Origin: Thalassobius sp034670005
GTDB taxonomy: Bacteria > Pseudomonadota > Alphaproteobacteria > Rhodobacterales > Rhodobacteraceae
Direction of reading: 5' to 3'
NCBI RefSeq assembly: GCF_034670005.1
Contig: NZ_JAXMOH010000003.1
Location: forward strand, 186,001-250,000
Length of the DNA: 64,000 nt
Shown here: positions 17,506 through 25,488 of the stretch, piece by piece
Position numbering within the stretch: the first letter of the stretch is position 1
Layout of the letters: each line of letters begins with the position of its first letter
The notes under the pieces: model-generated
What the model saw: the letters and a program-made list of their open reading frames with translations, nothing else
Databases searched by the model: none
What the model was told of the DNA's origin: nothing
Position numbers and translations under genes: made by a program

Positions 17506-18795
17506 ATGCAGACGAATTTCACCGAAGAACAGCTCAACGATCCGGGGATCGAGCGGGCTAACGAAATCCTGCGTGCCTGTGTCCATTGCGGCTTTTGCAC
17601 CGCGACCTGCCCGACCTATCAGGTGCTGGGCGACGAGTTGGACAGCCCTCGCGGGCGGATTTACCAGATCAAGGATATGCTGGAAAACGAACGTGTGCCG
17701 GACGCCAAGACGGTCATGCATATCGATCGCTGTCTGAGCTGTTTGGCCTGCATGACCACCTGCCCGTCGGGCGTGCATTACATGCATCTGGTGGATCATG
17801 CGCGCGACTATATCGAACAACGCTACAAGCGCCCGTTTGGCGACCGCGCCTTGCGCTGGGTACTGGCGAATATCCTGCCTTATCCGACCCGGTTCCGGCT
17901 GGCTCTTTTGGGGGCGAAGATCGGGCGGCCTTTTGCCTTTTTGATGCCGGATGCACGGTTGAAGGCAATGCTGGAAATGGCCCCGAAACGGATCCCGCCA
18001 GTAAGCCGCAATGATGATCCGCAAAGCTTTGCCTCTGAAATACCGCGCCGCAAAAGGGTGGCGCTGATGACGGGCTGCGCGCAAAAGGCGCTGAATACCG
18101 ATATCAACGATGCCACCATCCGACTGCTGAAACGGCTGGGCTGCGAGGTGGTTATCGCCGAGGGGGCGGGGTGTTGCGGGGCGCTGACCCATCACATGGG
18201 CAAAACGGGCGAAAGCCACGCCTCGGCGGCCAGAAACATCCGCGCCTGGGTGGCGGAAATGGACGGTGAGGGGCTCGATGCCATCGTCATAAACACCTCT
18301 GGCTGCGGCACCACGGTAAAGGATTACGGACATATGTTCCGCAATGATCCCTTGGCCGAAGATGCCGCGCGGGTGGCGGGTATCGCGATGGATGTGTCTG
18401 AACTTCTGATGCAGCTGGACCTGCCGGAGAGCGCCGATAAGGGGCTGACCGTGGCCTATCATGCAGCCTGTTCATTGCAGCATGGGCAGAAAATCAAGAC
18501 CTATCCCAAGGACCTTTTGAAAAGGGCCGGGTTCAAGGTGGTGGAACCGGCCGACAGTCACCTGTGTTGTGGATCGGCGGGGACCTATAACCTGATGCAG
18601 CCTGAAATTTCCAAGCAGCTGAAAGACCGTAAGCTGCGCACGTTGCAGGCCAAGAACCCCGATATCATTGCTGCGGGTAATATCGGTTGCATGATGCAGA
18701 TCGGATCGGGCAGTGAAGTGCCGGTGGTGCATACGGTGGAATTGCTGGATTGGGCAACGGGTGGGCCGCGACCACCGGCGCTGACTGAAGGGTAA
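17506..18795 (+). CDS. glcF: Glycolate oxidase, iron-sulfur subunit GlcF
   Basis: A 429-residue protein with two 4Fe-4S motifs in the first 90 residues: CVHCGFCTATCPTY and CLSCLACMTTCPSG. Two CCG cysteine-rich domains follow (GAGCCGALTHHMGK near residue 223 and HLCCGSAGTYNLM near residue 350), as in GlpC/GlcF/heterodisulfide reductase subunits. It carries electrons from glycolate oxidation to the respiratory chain. It begins three bases after glcE and is the last gene of the operon. Confidence 0.95.
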   Translation: MQTNFTEEQLNDPGIERANEILRACVHCGFCTATCPTYQVLGDELDSPRGRIYQIKDMLENERVPDAKTVMHIDRCLSCLACMTTCPSGVHYMHLVDHARDYIEQRYKRPFGDRALRWVLANILPYPTRFRLALLGAKIGRPFAFLMPDARLKAMLEMAPKRIPPVSRNDDPQSFASEIPRRKRVALMTGCAQKALNTDINDATIRLLKRLGCEVVIAEGAGCCGALTHHMGKTGESHASAARNIRAWVAEMDGEGLDAIVINTSGCGTTVKDYGHMFRNDPLAEDAARVAGIAMDVSELLMQLDLPESADKGLTVAYHAACSLQHGQKIKTYPKDLLKRAGFKVVEPADSHLCCGSAGTYNLMQPEISKQLKDRKLRTLQAKNPDIIAAGNIGCMMQIGSGSEVPVVHTVELLDWATGGPRPPALTEG

Positions 18796-18923
18796 GCGGA
18801 AACGATACAGGGACTGCTACTGTCCTTGGCGTCGGAATTTCCGTGAGCTCGGGCAAATGATGCCCCATTTTCGACAAATCTGCCGTTTATCCAACCATGA
18901 GACCGTGACTGAAAGGAGCGCTC

Positions 18924-19739
18924 ATGCTGCGGCCAATTTTGATTTTTCTGTACCTGACCCTGTTCGCCACGGGTGCGATAGCCGAAGACAGCGCCTTGCG
19001 GCAGCTCGATACAGGAGAAGACAGCAAAGGCTGGGAAGGGGTTGGGCGGCTTGATCTGGCTGGCAGTGGATTTTGCACCGGGGCGCTAATCGCGCCTGAT
19101 CTGGTGTTAACCGCGGCGCATTGTCTGTTTGACCGCGAGACCGGCGAAAAGATCGATACTACCCGGATCGAATTTCAGGCCGGCATGCGCAACGGACGGG
19201 CCGAAGCCTATCGCTGGGTCCGACGCGCGGTGGTGCATCCATCCTATCGTTTTGATGGGCCGGTTTCGGCGGACCGGGTGCGCAATGATCTGGCGTTGTT
19301 GGAACTGGCTCAGCCAATCCGTAACGGCATTGTGATCCCGTTCAAAGTGGCGCGCGACGTGGGAGCAGGCGACCGGGTCGGCGTCGTGTCCTATGCCCGC
19401 GACCGCGCCGAAGCCCCCTCGATGCAGGATATCTGTTCCGTGACCGGGCGGCAGCAAGGGATTCTGGTCATGTCCTGCGACGTTGATTTCGGCGCGTCGG
19501 GATCGCCGGTGTTCAGCTTTGACAAGGGGCAGACGCGGATTGTTTCAGTGATTTCGGCCAAGGCCCACGCCGATGGCGAACGGGTCGCGCTGGGCAGTCA
19601 GTTGGACGGTTCCGTCGACCTGCTGCGCAATCAGCTTGATGCGGGTGTCGGAGTGTTGAAGGCCACGTTATCCCAAGCCCGGCGCGTACGTGTCGGGGCA
19701 GCGCGTAATGCAACTGGCGCCAAGTTCCTGAAACAATGA
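18924..19739 (+). CDS. Trypsin-like serine protease 1
   Basis: A 271-residue secreted S1-family protease. The signal peptide (MLRPILIFLYLTLFATGAIA) is followed by GRLDLAGSGFCTGALIAPD, catalytic His66 in LTAAHC, Asp122 in RNDLALLEL and Ser192 in FGASGSPVF. The common GDSGGP is replaced by GASGSP, as in bacterial glutamyl-endopeptidase-like members. After the domain a linker leads to a short tail ARNATGAKFLKQ that recurs in the next gene. GAAAGGAG lies upstream of the start. The product is periplasmic or exported. Its stop overlaps the start of protease 2 by four bases. Confidence 0.9.
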   Translation: MLRPILIFLYLTLFATGAIAEDSALRQLDTGEDSKGWEGVGRLDLAGSGFCTGALIAPDLVLTAAHCLFDRETGEKIDTTRIEFQAGMRNGRAEAYRWVRRAVVHPSYRFDGPVSADRVRNDLALLELAQPIRNGIVIPFKVARDVGAGDRVGVVSYARDRAEAPSMQDICSVTGRQQGILVMSCDVDFGASGSPVFSFDKGQTRIVSVISAKAHADGERVALGSQLDGSVDLLRNQLDAGVGVLKATLSQARRVRVGAARNATGAKFLKQ

Positions 19740-20551
19740 GATATTTCGGTATCTTAGCGATCTTCTTTGCTCTGGTTTGTCCGCTTTCCGTCGCCGCTGA
19801 CGGGCTGCGGCGATTGACGGATCGCGATGATCTGCTGGGATGGGAAGCGGTCGGGCGTCTGGATCTGGATGGCAGAGGGTTTTGCACCGGCACCCTGATT
19901 GCACCCGATCTGGTGTTGACTGCGGCGCATTGTGTTTATGAACGCAAAGCCAAAAGCTTGCGCCCTGCGGACAAGATTTTGTTCCGGGCTGGATTGCGGG
20001 ATGGTGTGGCGATTGCCGAACGGCGCGGGCTGCAGATCGCGGCGCATCCGGATTATGATCCTGGACAACCGCCGAGCATCCAAAACATTCGCCACGATGT
20101 CGCTCTGATCCGGCTGACCGAACCGATAACCAGCCGCGATGCAGACCCGTTTGCAATTCATTCCGGTCGGAATGCCGGGACCGAGATTTCGGTAGCGTCC
20201 TATGGGGTGGGTCGGGCCGAAGCATTGTCGCGGCAGCGCAGCTGCACCCTGCTGACCGAAAGGGACGACGTGATCGCCTTTGACTGCAACGTGACCTTCG
20301 GGTCTTCCGGCGCGCCGGTTTTTGCCCGGGTCGGCGGTCGTGGGCGCATCCTGTCGCTGGTGTCAGCAGGTGGCAAATTAGATAGCAAAACAGTGGGGTT
20401 TGGCATGACCCTGCCGCAGCGGATTGCGGAACTGAAGGCGCAATTACGCCGCAATCCGGTCGCTGTCCCTGATCGGCGGATCAAGCGGCTGCAGGCTGGC
20501 ACCGGACGTAACAGTTCAGGTGCCCGTTTCATCCGGCCCGGCGGGGGTTGA
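19736..20551 (+). CDS. Trypsin-like serine protease 2
   Basis: A 271-residue tandem paralogue of the preceding gene. It has a signal peptide (MRYFGILAIFFALVCPLSVAA), GRLDLDGRGFCTGTLIAPD, His65 in LTAAHC, Asp121 in RHDVALIRL and Ser191 in FGSSGAPVF. The tail GRNSSGARFIRPGGG matches that of protease 1. The start is the ATG within ATGA overlapping the upstream stop, giving translational coupling. The last bases of the gene contain the -35 element of the downstream heat-shock promoter. The two proteases have the same length but differ clearly in the middle, so the duplication is not recent. Confidence 0.9.
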   Translation: MRYFGILAIFFALVCPLSVAADGLRRLTDRDDLLGWEAVGRLDLDGRGFCTGTLIAPDLVLTAAHCVYERKAKSLRPADKILFRAGLRDGVAIAERRGLQIAAHPDYDPGQPPSIQNIRHDVALIRLTEPITSRDADPFAIHSGRNAGTEISVASYGVGRAEALSRQRSCTLLTERDDVIAFDCNVTFGSSGAPVFARVGGRGRILSLVSAGGKLDSKTVGFGMTLPQRIAELKAQLRRNPVAVPDRRIKRLQAGTGRNSSGARFIRPGGG

Positions 20552-20575
20552 AACGCCTATTTGGTCCCCCCACAT
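20548..20575 (+). promoter_or_regulatory. Candidate heat-shock (RpoH/sigma-32) promoter
   Basis: TTGAAA (20548-20553) and CCCCACAT (20568-20575) with a 14-base spacer. This fits the sigma-32 pattern of TTGAAA plus a C-run -10 element. The -35 overlaps the stop codon of protease 2. Transcription would start near 20582 and give an untranslated leader of roughly 85 bases before the small heat-shock gene. Confidence 0.65.
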
Positions 20576-20613
20576 GATCTGTATCGGGATGCCACTTTGG
20601 GTCCCGCACACCC

Positions 20614-20663
20614 TGCCTGTCCAGTTGGAAGGCAATCATCAGGTATCGCTCAGATGGAGGATC
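20614..20663 (+). ncRNA. ROSE-like RNA thermometer in the hsp20 leader
   Basis: Two consecutive hairpins can be drawn. The first, 20614-20634, pairs TGCCT-(G)-TCC with GGA-AGGCA around loop AGTT, with one bulged G. The second, 20645-20662, pairs ATC-(G)-CTC with GAG-GAT around loop AGATG, again with one bulged G, and buries the ribosome-binding GGAGG (20656-20660). The sequence TCGCT (20646-20650) opposite the ribosome-binding site matches the UYGCU signature of ROSE elements, in which the bulged G is needed for melting at heat-shock temperature. Folding was done by hand. Confidence 0.65.
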
Positions 20664-20668
20664 ACCCT

Positions 20669-21136
20669 ATGCGTAGTTTTGATTTTGCACCGCTTTATCG
20701 TGCCAGTGTCGGTTTCGACCAGATCGCCGACATGATGGACCGCGTTTTTACCAACGAAGCACCACAGCCGAGTTACCCGCCTTATAATATCGAAAAAATC
20801 GACGAAAATGCTTACCGCATTTCGATCGCAGTGGCAGGTTTTTCCGACGCTGACCTGTCGGTCGAAGTGAAGGAAAGTGCTCTTATCGTTGCTGCCCGCA
20901 AGGCCGATGACGACAAGGAACATGTTTACCTGCATCGCGGCATCGCTACCCGCGCCTTTGAGCGTCGCTTCACGCTGGCGGATCATGTCCGCGTGACCGG
21001 CGCGACCCATGCCGATGGTATGCTGCATATCGACCTGATCCGGGAAATGCCCGAAGCGCTGAAACCGCGCCGGGTTGAGATTGCCAGCGGCCAAGCTGCC
21101 GAAAAGGATATTGTTGACGCCAAAGCTGTCAACTGA
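20669..21136 (+). CDS. Small heat-shock protein, Hsp20/IbpA family
   Basis: A 155-residue class A small heat-shock protein. It starts MRSFDFAPLYRASVGFDQI, as IbpA-like proteins do, and the alpha-crystallin domain runs from about residue 35 (PPYNIEKIDENAYRISIAVAG) to about 125 (MLHIDLIREMPEALKPRRVEI). ATP-independent holdase that keeps unfolding proteins soluble. The start at 20669 has GGAGG eight bases upstream; longer frames upstream are leader sequence. Regulation is predicted at two levels: a sigma-32-type promoter and an RNA thermometer that hides the ribosome-binding site. A hairpin follows at 21161. Confidence 0.93.
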   Translation: MRSFDFAPLYRASVGFDQIADMMDRVFTNEAPQPSYPPYNIEKIDENAYRISIAVAGFSDADLSVEVKESALIVAARKADDDKEHVYLHRGIATRAFERRFTLADHVRVTGATHADGMLHIDLIREMPEALKPRRVEIASGQAAEKDIVDAKAVN

Positions 21137-21160
21137 TCCGTGATATCTCTCAATTTGTGG

Positions 21161-21187
21161 AAAGGGCGGGCGATTGGCTCGCCCTTT
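21161..21187 (+). terminator. Terminator-like hairpin after hsp20
   Basis: AAAGGGCGGGC (21161-21171) pairs with GCTCGCCCTTT (21177-21187), with one G-U pair and a 5-base loop. It is followed by TCTCGTTTGG, a weak T-rich tail. It sits 25 bases after the hsp20 stop. Confidence 0.6.
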
Positions 21188-21304
21188 CTCGTTTGGGAAA
21201 TGCAGCCCTTTTCACGCCTTGGCTTTGGCGCGATCACAATTTATGTCAGCTATATTGACTTAATTTGATTCCACGGCCATCCTCGTCCAACTGGGAGGCC
21301 CACC

Positions 21305-22525
21305 ATGTCGCTAGATCAATTTTTCGCTACCCGTACTTCACGTATGAAAGCATCGGAAATCCGCGAGCTACTGAAGCTGCTGGATCAGCCCGATGTCATT
21401 TCTTTTGCCGGTGGCATTCCTGATCCAGCGATGTTCCCGGCAGCGGCGTTCCGGGACGCAATGGCCCGGGCGCTAAGCGACGGTCAACAGGCAATGTCGC
21501 TGCAATACTCGACATCCGAAGGTCATCCGCCGCTGCGTCGCTGGATCGCGGCGCATATGCGCGGGCTGGGTGTTGAATGCAATGAAGACAATATTCAGAT
21601 CACGTCGGGATCGCAGCAGGCGTTGGATTATCTGGGTAAGCTGTTTTTGTCCCCGGGCGATACTGCGCTGGTCGGTTGGCCAACCTATCTGGGCGCGCTG
21701 GGGGCGTTCAACGCTTATGAACCTGAATTCGACAGGCTCGACCCCAATGGCAACCGTTCGGCATCCGATTTCCGGGCCGAGGCCAAAGCGAAGGGCGGGC
21801 GGGTGAAATTCGCCTATCTGTCGCCGGATTTCGCCAATCCTACCGGGATCACCCTGACCCGGGCGGAGCGGGAAAAGGTACTGCAACTGGCCGAAGATCT
21901 GGATTGTGCGGTGATCGAAGATGCCGCTTATCAATCGCTACGTTATGAAGGTGAACCATTGCCGCCCATTCTGGCACTGGAATACGCGCGCAAGGGCGAT
22001 ATCGAGGCTTGTCGCACGATCTACTGCGGGTCGTTTTCCAAAACCCTGTCGCCGGGGCTGCGGGTCGGTTGGGTGTGCGCCGCCAGATCGGTGATTGACC
22101 GGCTGGTGCTGCTGAAACAGGCTGGCGACCTGCATACGCCGACCCTTACACAGATCGCGGTTGCCGAGGTTGCGGCGGACGGGTTCGACGATCATGTCGC
22201 GGCGCTTTGCAACCACTATCGTACCCGGCGAGACCGAATGCTGGCGGCGTTGGAACGGCATATGCCGCCCGGGGTCAGTTGGACCCGGCCCGAGGGTGGT
22301 ATGTTCGTCTGGCTGACCCTGCCAAGGGGGATGGACGGTGCCGACCTGTTGCAGAAAGCGTTGAAAACCCAACGGGTTGCCTTTGTTCCCGGCGCGGCGT
22401 TCCATGCCGATGGGTCAGGATGCAATACGATTCGGTTGAATTTTTCCAGGCCCGACCCGATGCAAATCGAGGAAGGCATTACCCGGTTGGGTCAGGTTTT
22501 GCGGGACCGTTTGAAGGTTAGGTAA
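21305..22525 (+). CDS. PLP-dependent aminotransferase, class I/II (LysN/AADAT-like)
   Basis: A 406-residue fold-type I aminotransferase. It opens like 2-aminoadipate/multisubstrate aminotransferases (IRELLKLLDQPDVISFAGG, then GIPDPAMFP). The PLP lysine is K246 in GSFSKTLSPGLR, and the substrate/cofactor region ITSGSQQALDYLG is visible near residue 100. It ends with NTIRLNFSRPD, including the carboxylate-binding Arg. The exact substrate is uncertain: 2-aminoadipate, branched-chain or aromatic amino acids are all handled by this subgroup. GGGAGG lies upstream of the start. No partner gene is adjacent, so it appears to be a single-gene unit. Confidence 0.85.
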   Translation: MSLDQFFATRTSRMKASEIRELLKLLDQPDVISFAGGIPDPAMFPAAAFRDAMARALSDGQQAMSLQYSTSEGHPPLRRWIAAHMRGLGVECNEDNIQITSGSQQALDYLGKLFLSPGDTALVGWPTYLGALGAFNAYEPEFDRLDPNGNRSASDFRAEAKAKGGRVKFAYLSPDFANPTGITLTRAEREKVLQLAEDLDCAVIEDAAYQSLRYEGEPLPPILALEYARKGDIEACRTIYCGSFSKTLSPGLRVGWVCAARSVIDRLVLLKQAGDLHTPTLTQIAVAEVAADGFDDHVAALCNHYRTRRDRMLAALERHMPPGVSWTRPEGGMFVWLTLPRGMDGADLLQKALKTQRVAFVPGAAFHADGSGCNTIRLNFSRPDPMQIEEGITRLGQVLRDRLKVR

Positions 22526-22826
22526 CCTAATCAAATCTGGTCCGGAGGTGAAACGGTACCGGGTAATGGCCACGGTTTCAGTGCTGTTTTTTTGATGAAA
22601 ACGTTGAGTTAAGCTCAATGCTTCCGCCAGTTCAGAAGATGCAAAAACTGGCCTTTGGTATAGGCAAGCAAAATTCAGTCAGACGATATCTGTCGTCCTT
22701 TGACTTTGAGATAGCCGGCATCGACCAAAGAGCAGGATGGCCCAACTTTTGCGCAGGACTGTGCGGTAAGACCGGCATAGGGTTGGCCGTTCGTTACTAG
22801 TGAGTTTTAGTAACGAGGTTATTTGA
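22526..22826. other. Intergenic region with an inverted repeat next to the RTX/Hint gene
   Basis: About 300 bases, visibly richer in A and T than the flanking genes. I see no convincing gene in it; a 60-codon frame at 22618-22800 has no ribosome-binding site or recognisable product. The notable element is an inverted repeat CGTTACTA (22792-22799) / TAGTAACG (22808-22815) ending just before the ribosome-binding CGAGG of the next gene. Another small palindrome, TTGAG-TTAAG-CTCAA, lies at 22604-22618. Regulatory use is inferred only from position. Confidence 0.45.
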
Positions 22827-25397
22827 ATGTCACAGTACAATTTTGCCGGTTTTAGCCCCGACCAATTGGTTAATGCGGATGGAAGCGGTTCTTTTACAAC
22901 TGGTGACAGCCTGGTGCTGGATTCGAACTGGAGCAGCTCAGCGAATGCGTTCGCTTTCAACTTCACTGATTCCGGCGACACTCACCTCCAAGGCGATTAC
23001 AACAACACTGAGCTAGGGGATGATAGCGATCAGTTTCTGACGGTTTATGACGAAAACGGAAACGTCACCGGATCTGGACGAGGCTATGCAGAAGATCGCA
23101 TTACGCTGTCGGCCCCTGATGGAACTAACATCAATGTTTATTCGATAGAGATAAACGGCGTTTTTCAGGGCTATGTCGTCGATGGCCATATAACGCCCGG
23201 CGTTCACTACGAAGTGTCGTCGATCCAGAATGTGGGACAAGGGACCGCGCCTAGCTTCAGTCAGATCGATTCCCAGACTTACGAACCCGGCGCGGCCAAC
23301 GATATGTACGCCAGCAACGGTGATGAATCTTTGGTCAGTGGCGCGAGCAACGACACTATCGACGCGAATGGCGGTGCCGATACAATCGATGGCGGATCCG
23401 GCAATGACTCGATTGATGCCGGATCGGGTAACGATTCTGTAGAAGGTGGCGCTGGTTTCGATTCGATCGAAGGTGGTGACGGCAATGATGTGCTCAGCGG
23501 TGGCGCTGATGACGATACGATCCATGGCGGAGCTGGCGACGACACAATCATTGCTGGCGACGGCAACGATCTGATCACCAGCGGTGGCGGTACGACCACC
23601 ACTGGTGGTAGCGGAGGGATGAGCACGTCCTATACCGTTATCAGCCTTGGCAGCGCCGGCGATCTGGACCCCAACGAATATTACAGCCCGTATCACACGC
23701 ATTACGGTGCCGAAAATGCGAACTCGGCGCTGGGGACTTATGGGTCAGGCGGCGACCCTCTGACGGATCATTTCGCTGATATGCATGCTCCTAATGCGTC
23801 GGCGAATGTGAATGGAGTCCGGGCGGTTTCCACAGACAGTACCAGCGGGTCGGCAGATGCAATATACATCAATGGCGAACAGACCTATATCGATTCCGTT
23901 TTGGTTTACGATGCCACCATCACCTATGCCGATGGCGGGACGGCGACGATCAGCGCGGTCGTTTTCCAAACCGTAGATGGTAATCTCTTTCTTGCACCTG
24001 AATACGACTACAACAGCGATCAGGCCGCGCTGGAAGCCGGACCGATCGAATCGATCTCACTGAATTCGCTGATCTCGGGTAATAATCCCAACGAGGTCGA
24101 CTATTTGGCCCAGAGCCGCTGGGATGCCGAATACGCCACTGGCACGATGAACGCAGATGGCGATGATGTGATCGACGGCGGGGCCGGGGATGACACTATT
24201 TATGCCGGCGAGGGATCGAATACCGTCTTTGGTGGCGAAGGCAACGATGTCATCGATGATGACGATGGTGTTATTTACACCGGTCACAACGAATTTCACG
24301 GTGGCGGTGGCAACGATACGATCTGGAGCGGCAACGGTAACGACACGGTCTATGGCGATGCTGGCCGGGACTGGATCAACGCCGAAGGCGGTGATGATTA
24401 TGTCGAAGGCGGTGCCGGAGCCGACACCATCTATGGCAGTTGGGGTGACGATACGCTTTCCGGGGGCGAGGGAAATGACGCGCTTTCTGGAGGCGACGGA
24501 AACGATACATTCGTCACGACGAACAATTCCGGTGCCGATACCATCTCGGATTTCGATATGGGTGACGACGATCTCGACGGGTTTACCAACGACCAATTGG
24601 ATGTGTCTTCGTTGCTTGATGCCGATGGCGAAGCGGTTGAAACATGGGATGTAACTGTCGGTGACGACGGTGCGGGCAATGCTGTCCTGACTTTCCCGAA
24701 TGGTGAAACTCTGCTGCTATCCGGCGTCAGTCCGGCCCTGGTTTCCAGCCCTGGGCAGCTGTATGCGATGGGCGTTCCGTGTTTCGTCAAGGGCTGCATG
24801 ATTGCGACTCCGCGCGGAGAGGTCCCGGTCGAAACGTTGCAGGCGGGCGATCTGGTCAGTTGTGCCGACGGATCAGTGCAAGCGATCCTCTGGGCCGGTG
24901 ACCGGCATCTGAGTGAGGATGATCTTGATGCGCGGCCACGCCAGCGCCCGGTTGTGTTCCGGCGCGGTGCGTTGGGGAATGACCGTGAATTGCGTCTGTC
25001 GCCGCAGCATGCGGTTCCTGTAGAAACCGAAAAAGGATTGAAACTGGTCCGGGCGATCCATTTGGCTGAGAATCGAGATCCTCGGTTTCGTGTGGCGCGC
25101 GGTGCGAAATCGGTGACCTATCACCACCTGCTATTACCGCAGCACGCGCTGGTTTGGGCCGATGGAATGCTCGCTGAAAGCATGTGGCCTGGCCCGATGG
25201 CATTGGCCGCGCTCGGACCACTGGCGCAGCTTCAAATCGCAATCGCGGCGCCGGGTCTGGTTCCGGCGCTCAATGGCGACGCTGCGGTCGAGAGCGTCTA
25301 TGGCCCGAGGGTTTATCCGCTGCTCAGTGGTCGCGCGGCGCGTGCGCTGAAGCAGATTGATACGCCCAGAATTTACGAGTTGGAGCCGGTTTTCTGA
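22827..25397 (+). CDS. RTX calcium-binding protein with C-terminal Hint domain
   Basis: An 856-residue, strongly acidic protein without an N-terminal signal peptide. Residues 1-160 form a beta-rich domain. A first block of RTX nonapeptides (GGSGNDSID, GGAGDDTII) spans about residues 170-255. A non-repetitive insert follows to about residue 445, then a second RTX block to about 575, and finally a Hint domain starting at Cys652 (PCFVKGCMIATPRGEVPVE) with LSPQHAVPV and LLPQHALVW. The RTX repeats and missing signal peptide point to type I secretion; adaptor and ABC genes lie at 62.4-64 kb. Hint domains of this type are related to inteins and hedgehog autoprocessing domains, but no C-terminal His-Asn cleavage site is visible. 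Role unknown. Confidence 0.85.
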   Translation: MSQYNFAGFSPDQLVNADGSGSFTTGDSLVLDSNWSSSANAFAFNFTDSGDTHLQGDYNNTELGDDSDQFLTVYDENGNVTGSGRGYAEDRITLSAPDGTNINVYSIEINGVFQGYVVDGHITPGVHYEVSSIQNVGQGTAPSFSQIDSQTYEPGAANDMYASNGDESLVSGASNDTIDANGGADTIDGGSGNDSIDAGSGNDSVEGGAGFDSIEGGDGNDVLSGGADDDTIHGGAGDDTIIAGDGNDLITSGGGTTTTGGSGGMSTSYTVISLGSAGDLDPNEYYSPYHTHYGAENANSALGTYGSGGDPLTDHFADMHAPNASANVNGVRAVSTDSTSGSADAIYINGEQTYIDSVLVYDATITYADGGTATISAVVFQTVDGNLFLAPEYDYNSDQAALEAGPIESISLNSLISGNNPNEVDYLAQSRWDAEYATGTMNADGDDVIDGGAGDDTIYAGEGSNTVFGGEGNDVIDDDDGVIYTGHNEFHGGGGNDTIWSGNGNDTVYGDAGRDWINAEGGDDYVEGGAGADTIYGSWGDDTLSGGEGNDALSGGDGNDTFVTTNNSGADTISDFDMGDDDLDGFTNDQLDVSSLLDADGEAVETWDVTVGDDGAGNAVLTFPNGETLLLSGVSPALVSSPGQLYAMGVPCFVKGCMIATPRGEVPVETLQAGDLVSCADGSVQAILWAGDRHLSEDDLDARPRQRPVVFRRGALGNDRELRLSPQHAVPVETEKGLKLVRAIHLAENRDPRFRVARGAKSVTYHHLLLPQHALVWADGMLAESMWPGPMALAALGPLAQLQIAIAAPGLVPALNGDAAVESVYGPRVYPLLSGRAARALKQIDTPRIYELEPVF

Positions 25398-25421
25398 AAC
25401 GTTCCCGACACTGAATGAAAA

Positions 25422-25453
25422 CGGGCGGGCCATATCGGCCCGCCCGTTTTTTT
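25422..25453. terminator. Strong intrinsic terminator, possibly bidirectional
   Basis: A perfect 10-base stem CGGGCGGGCC (25422-25431) / GGCCCGCCCG (25437-25446) with loop ATATC, followed by seven T (25447-25453). It ends the RTX/Hint transcript. On the other strand the stem is followed by four T, so it may also stop transcripts of the convergent gabD-like gene. Confidence 0.9.
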
Positions 25454-25488
25454 CATTCCTGATCAGATCGAAACGGATTTCTGCGCTG

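Noticed and set aside
22618..22800. Possible 60-residue gene before the RTX/Hint gene
   Set aside because: No ribosome-binding site, no recognisable motif, and it overlaps the leader with the inverted repeat.
23330..24520. Regular short DNA repeats that could suggest a CRISPR array
   Set aside because: They are codons of glycine/aspartate-rich RTX nonapeptides inside one open frame; units are imperfect and there are no unique spacers.
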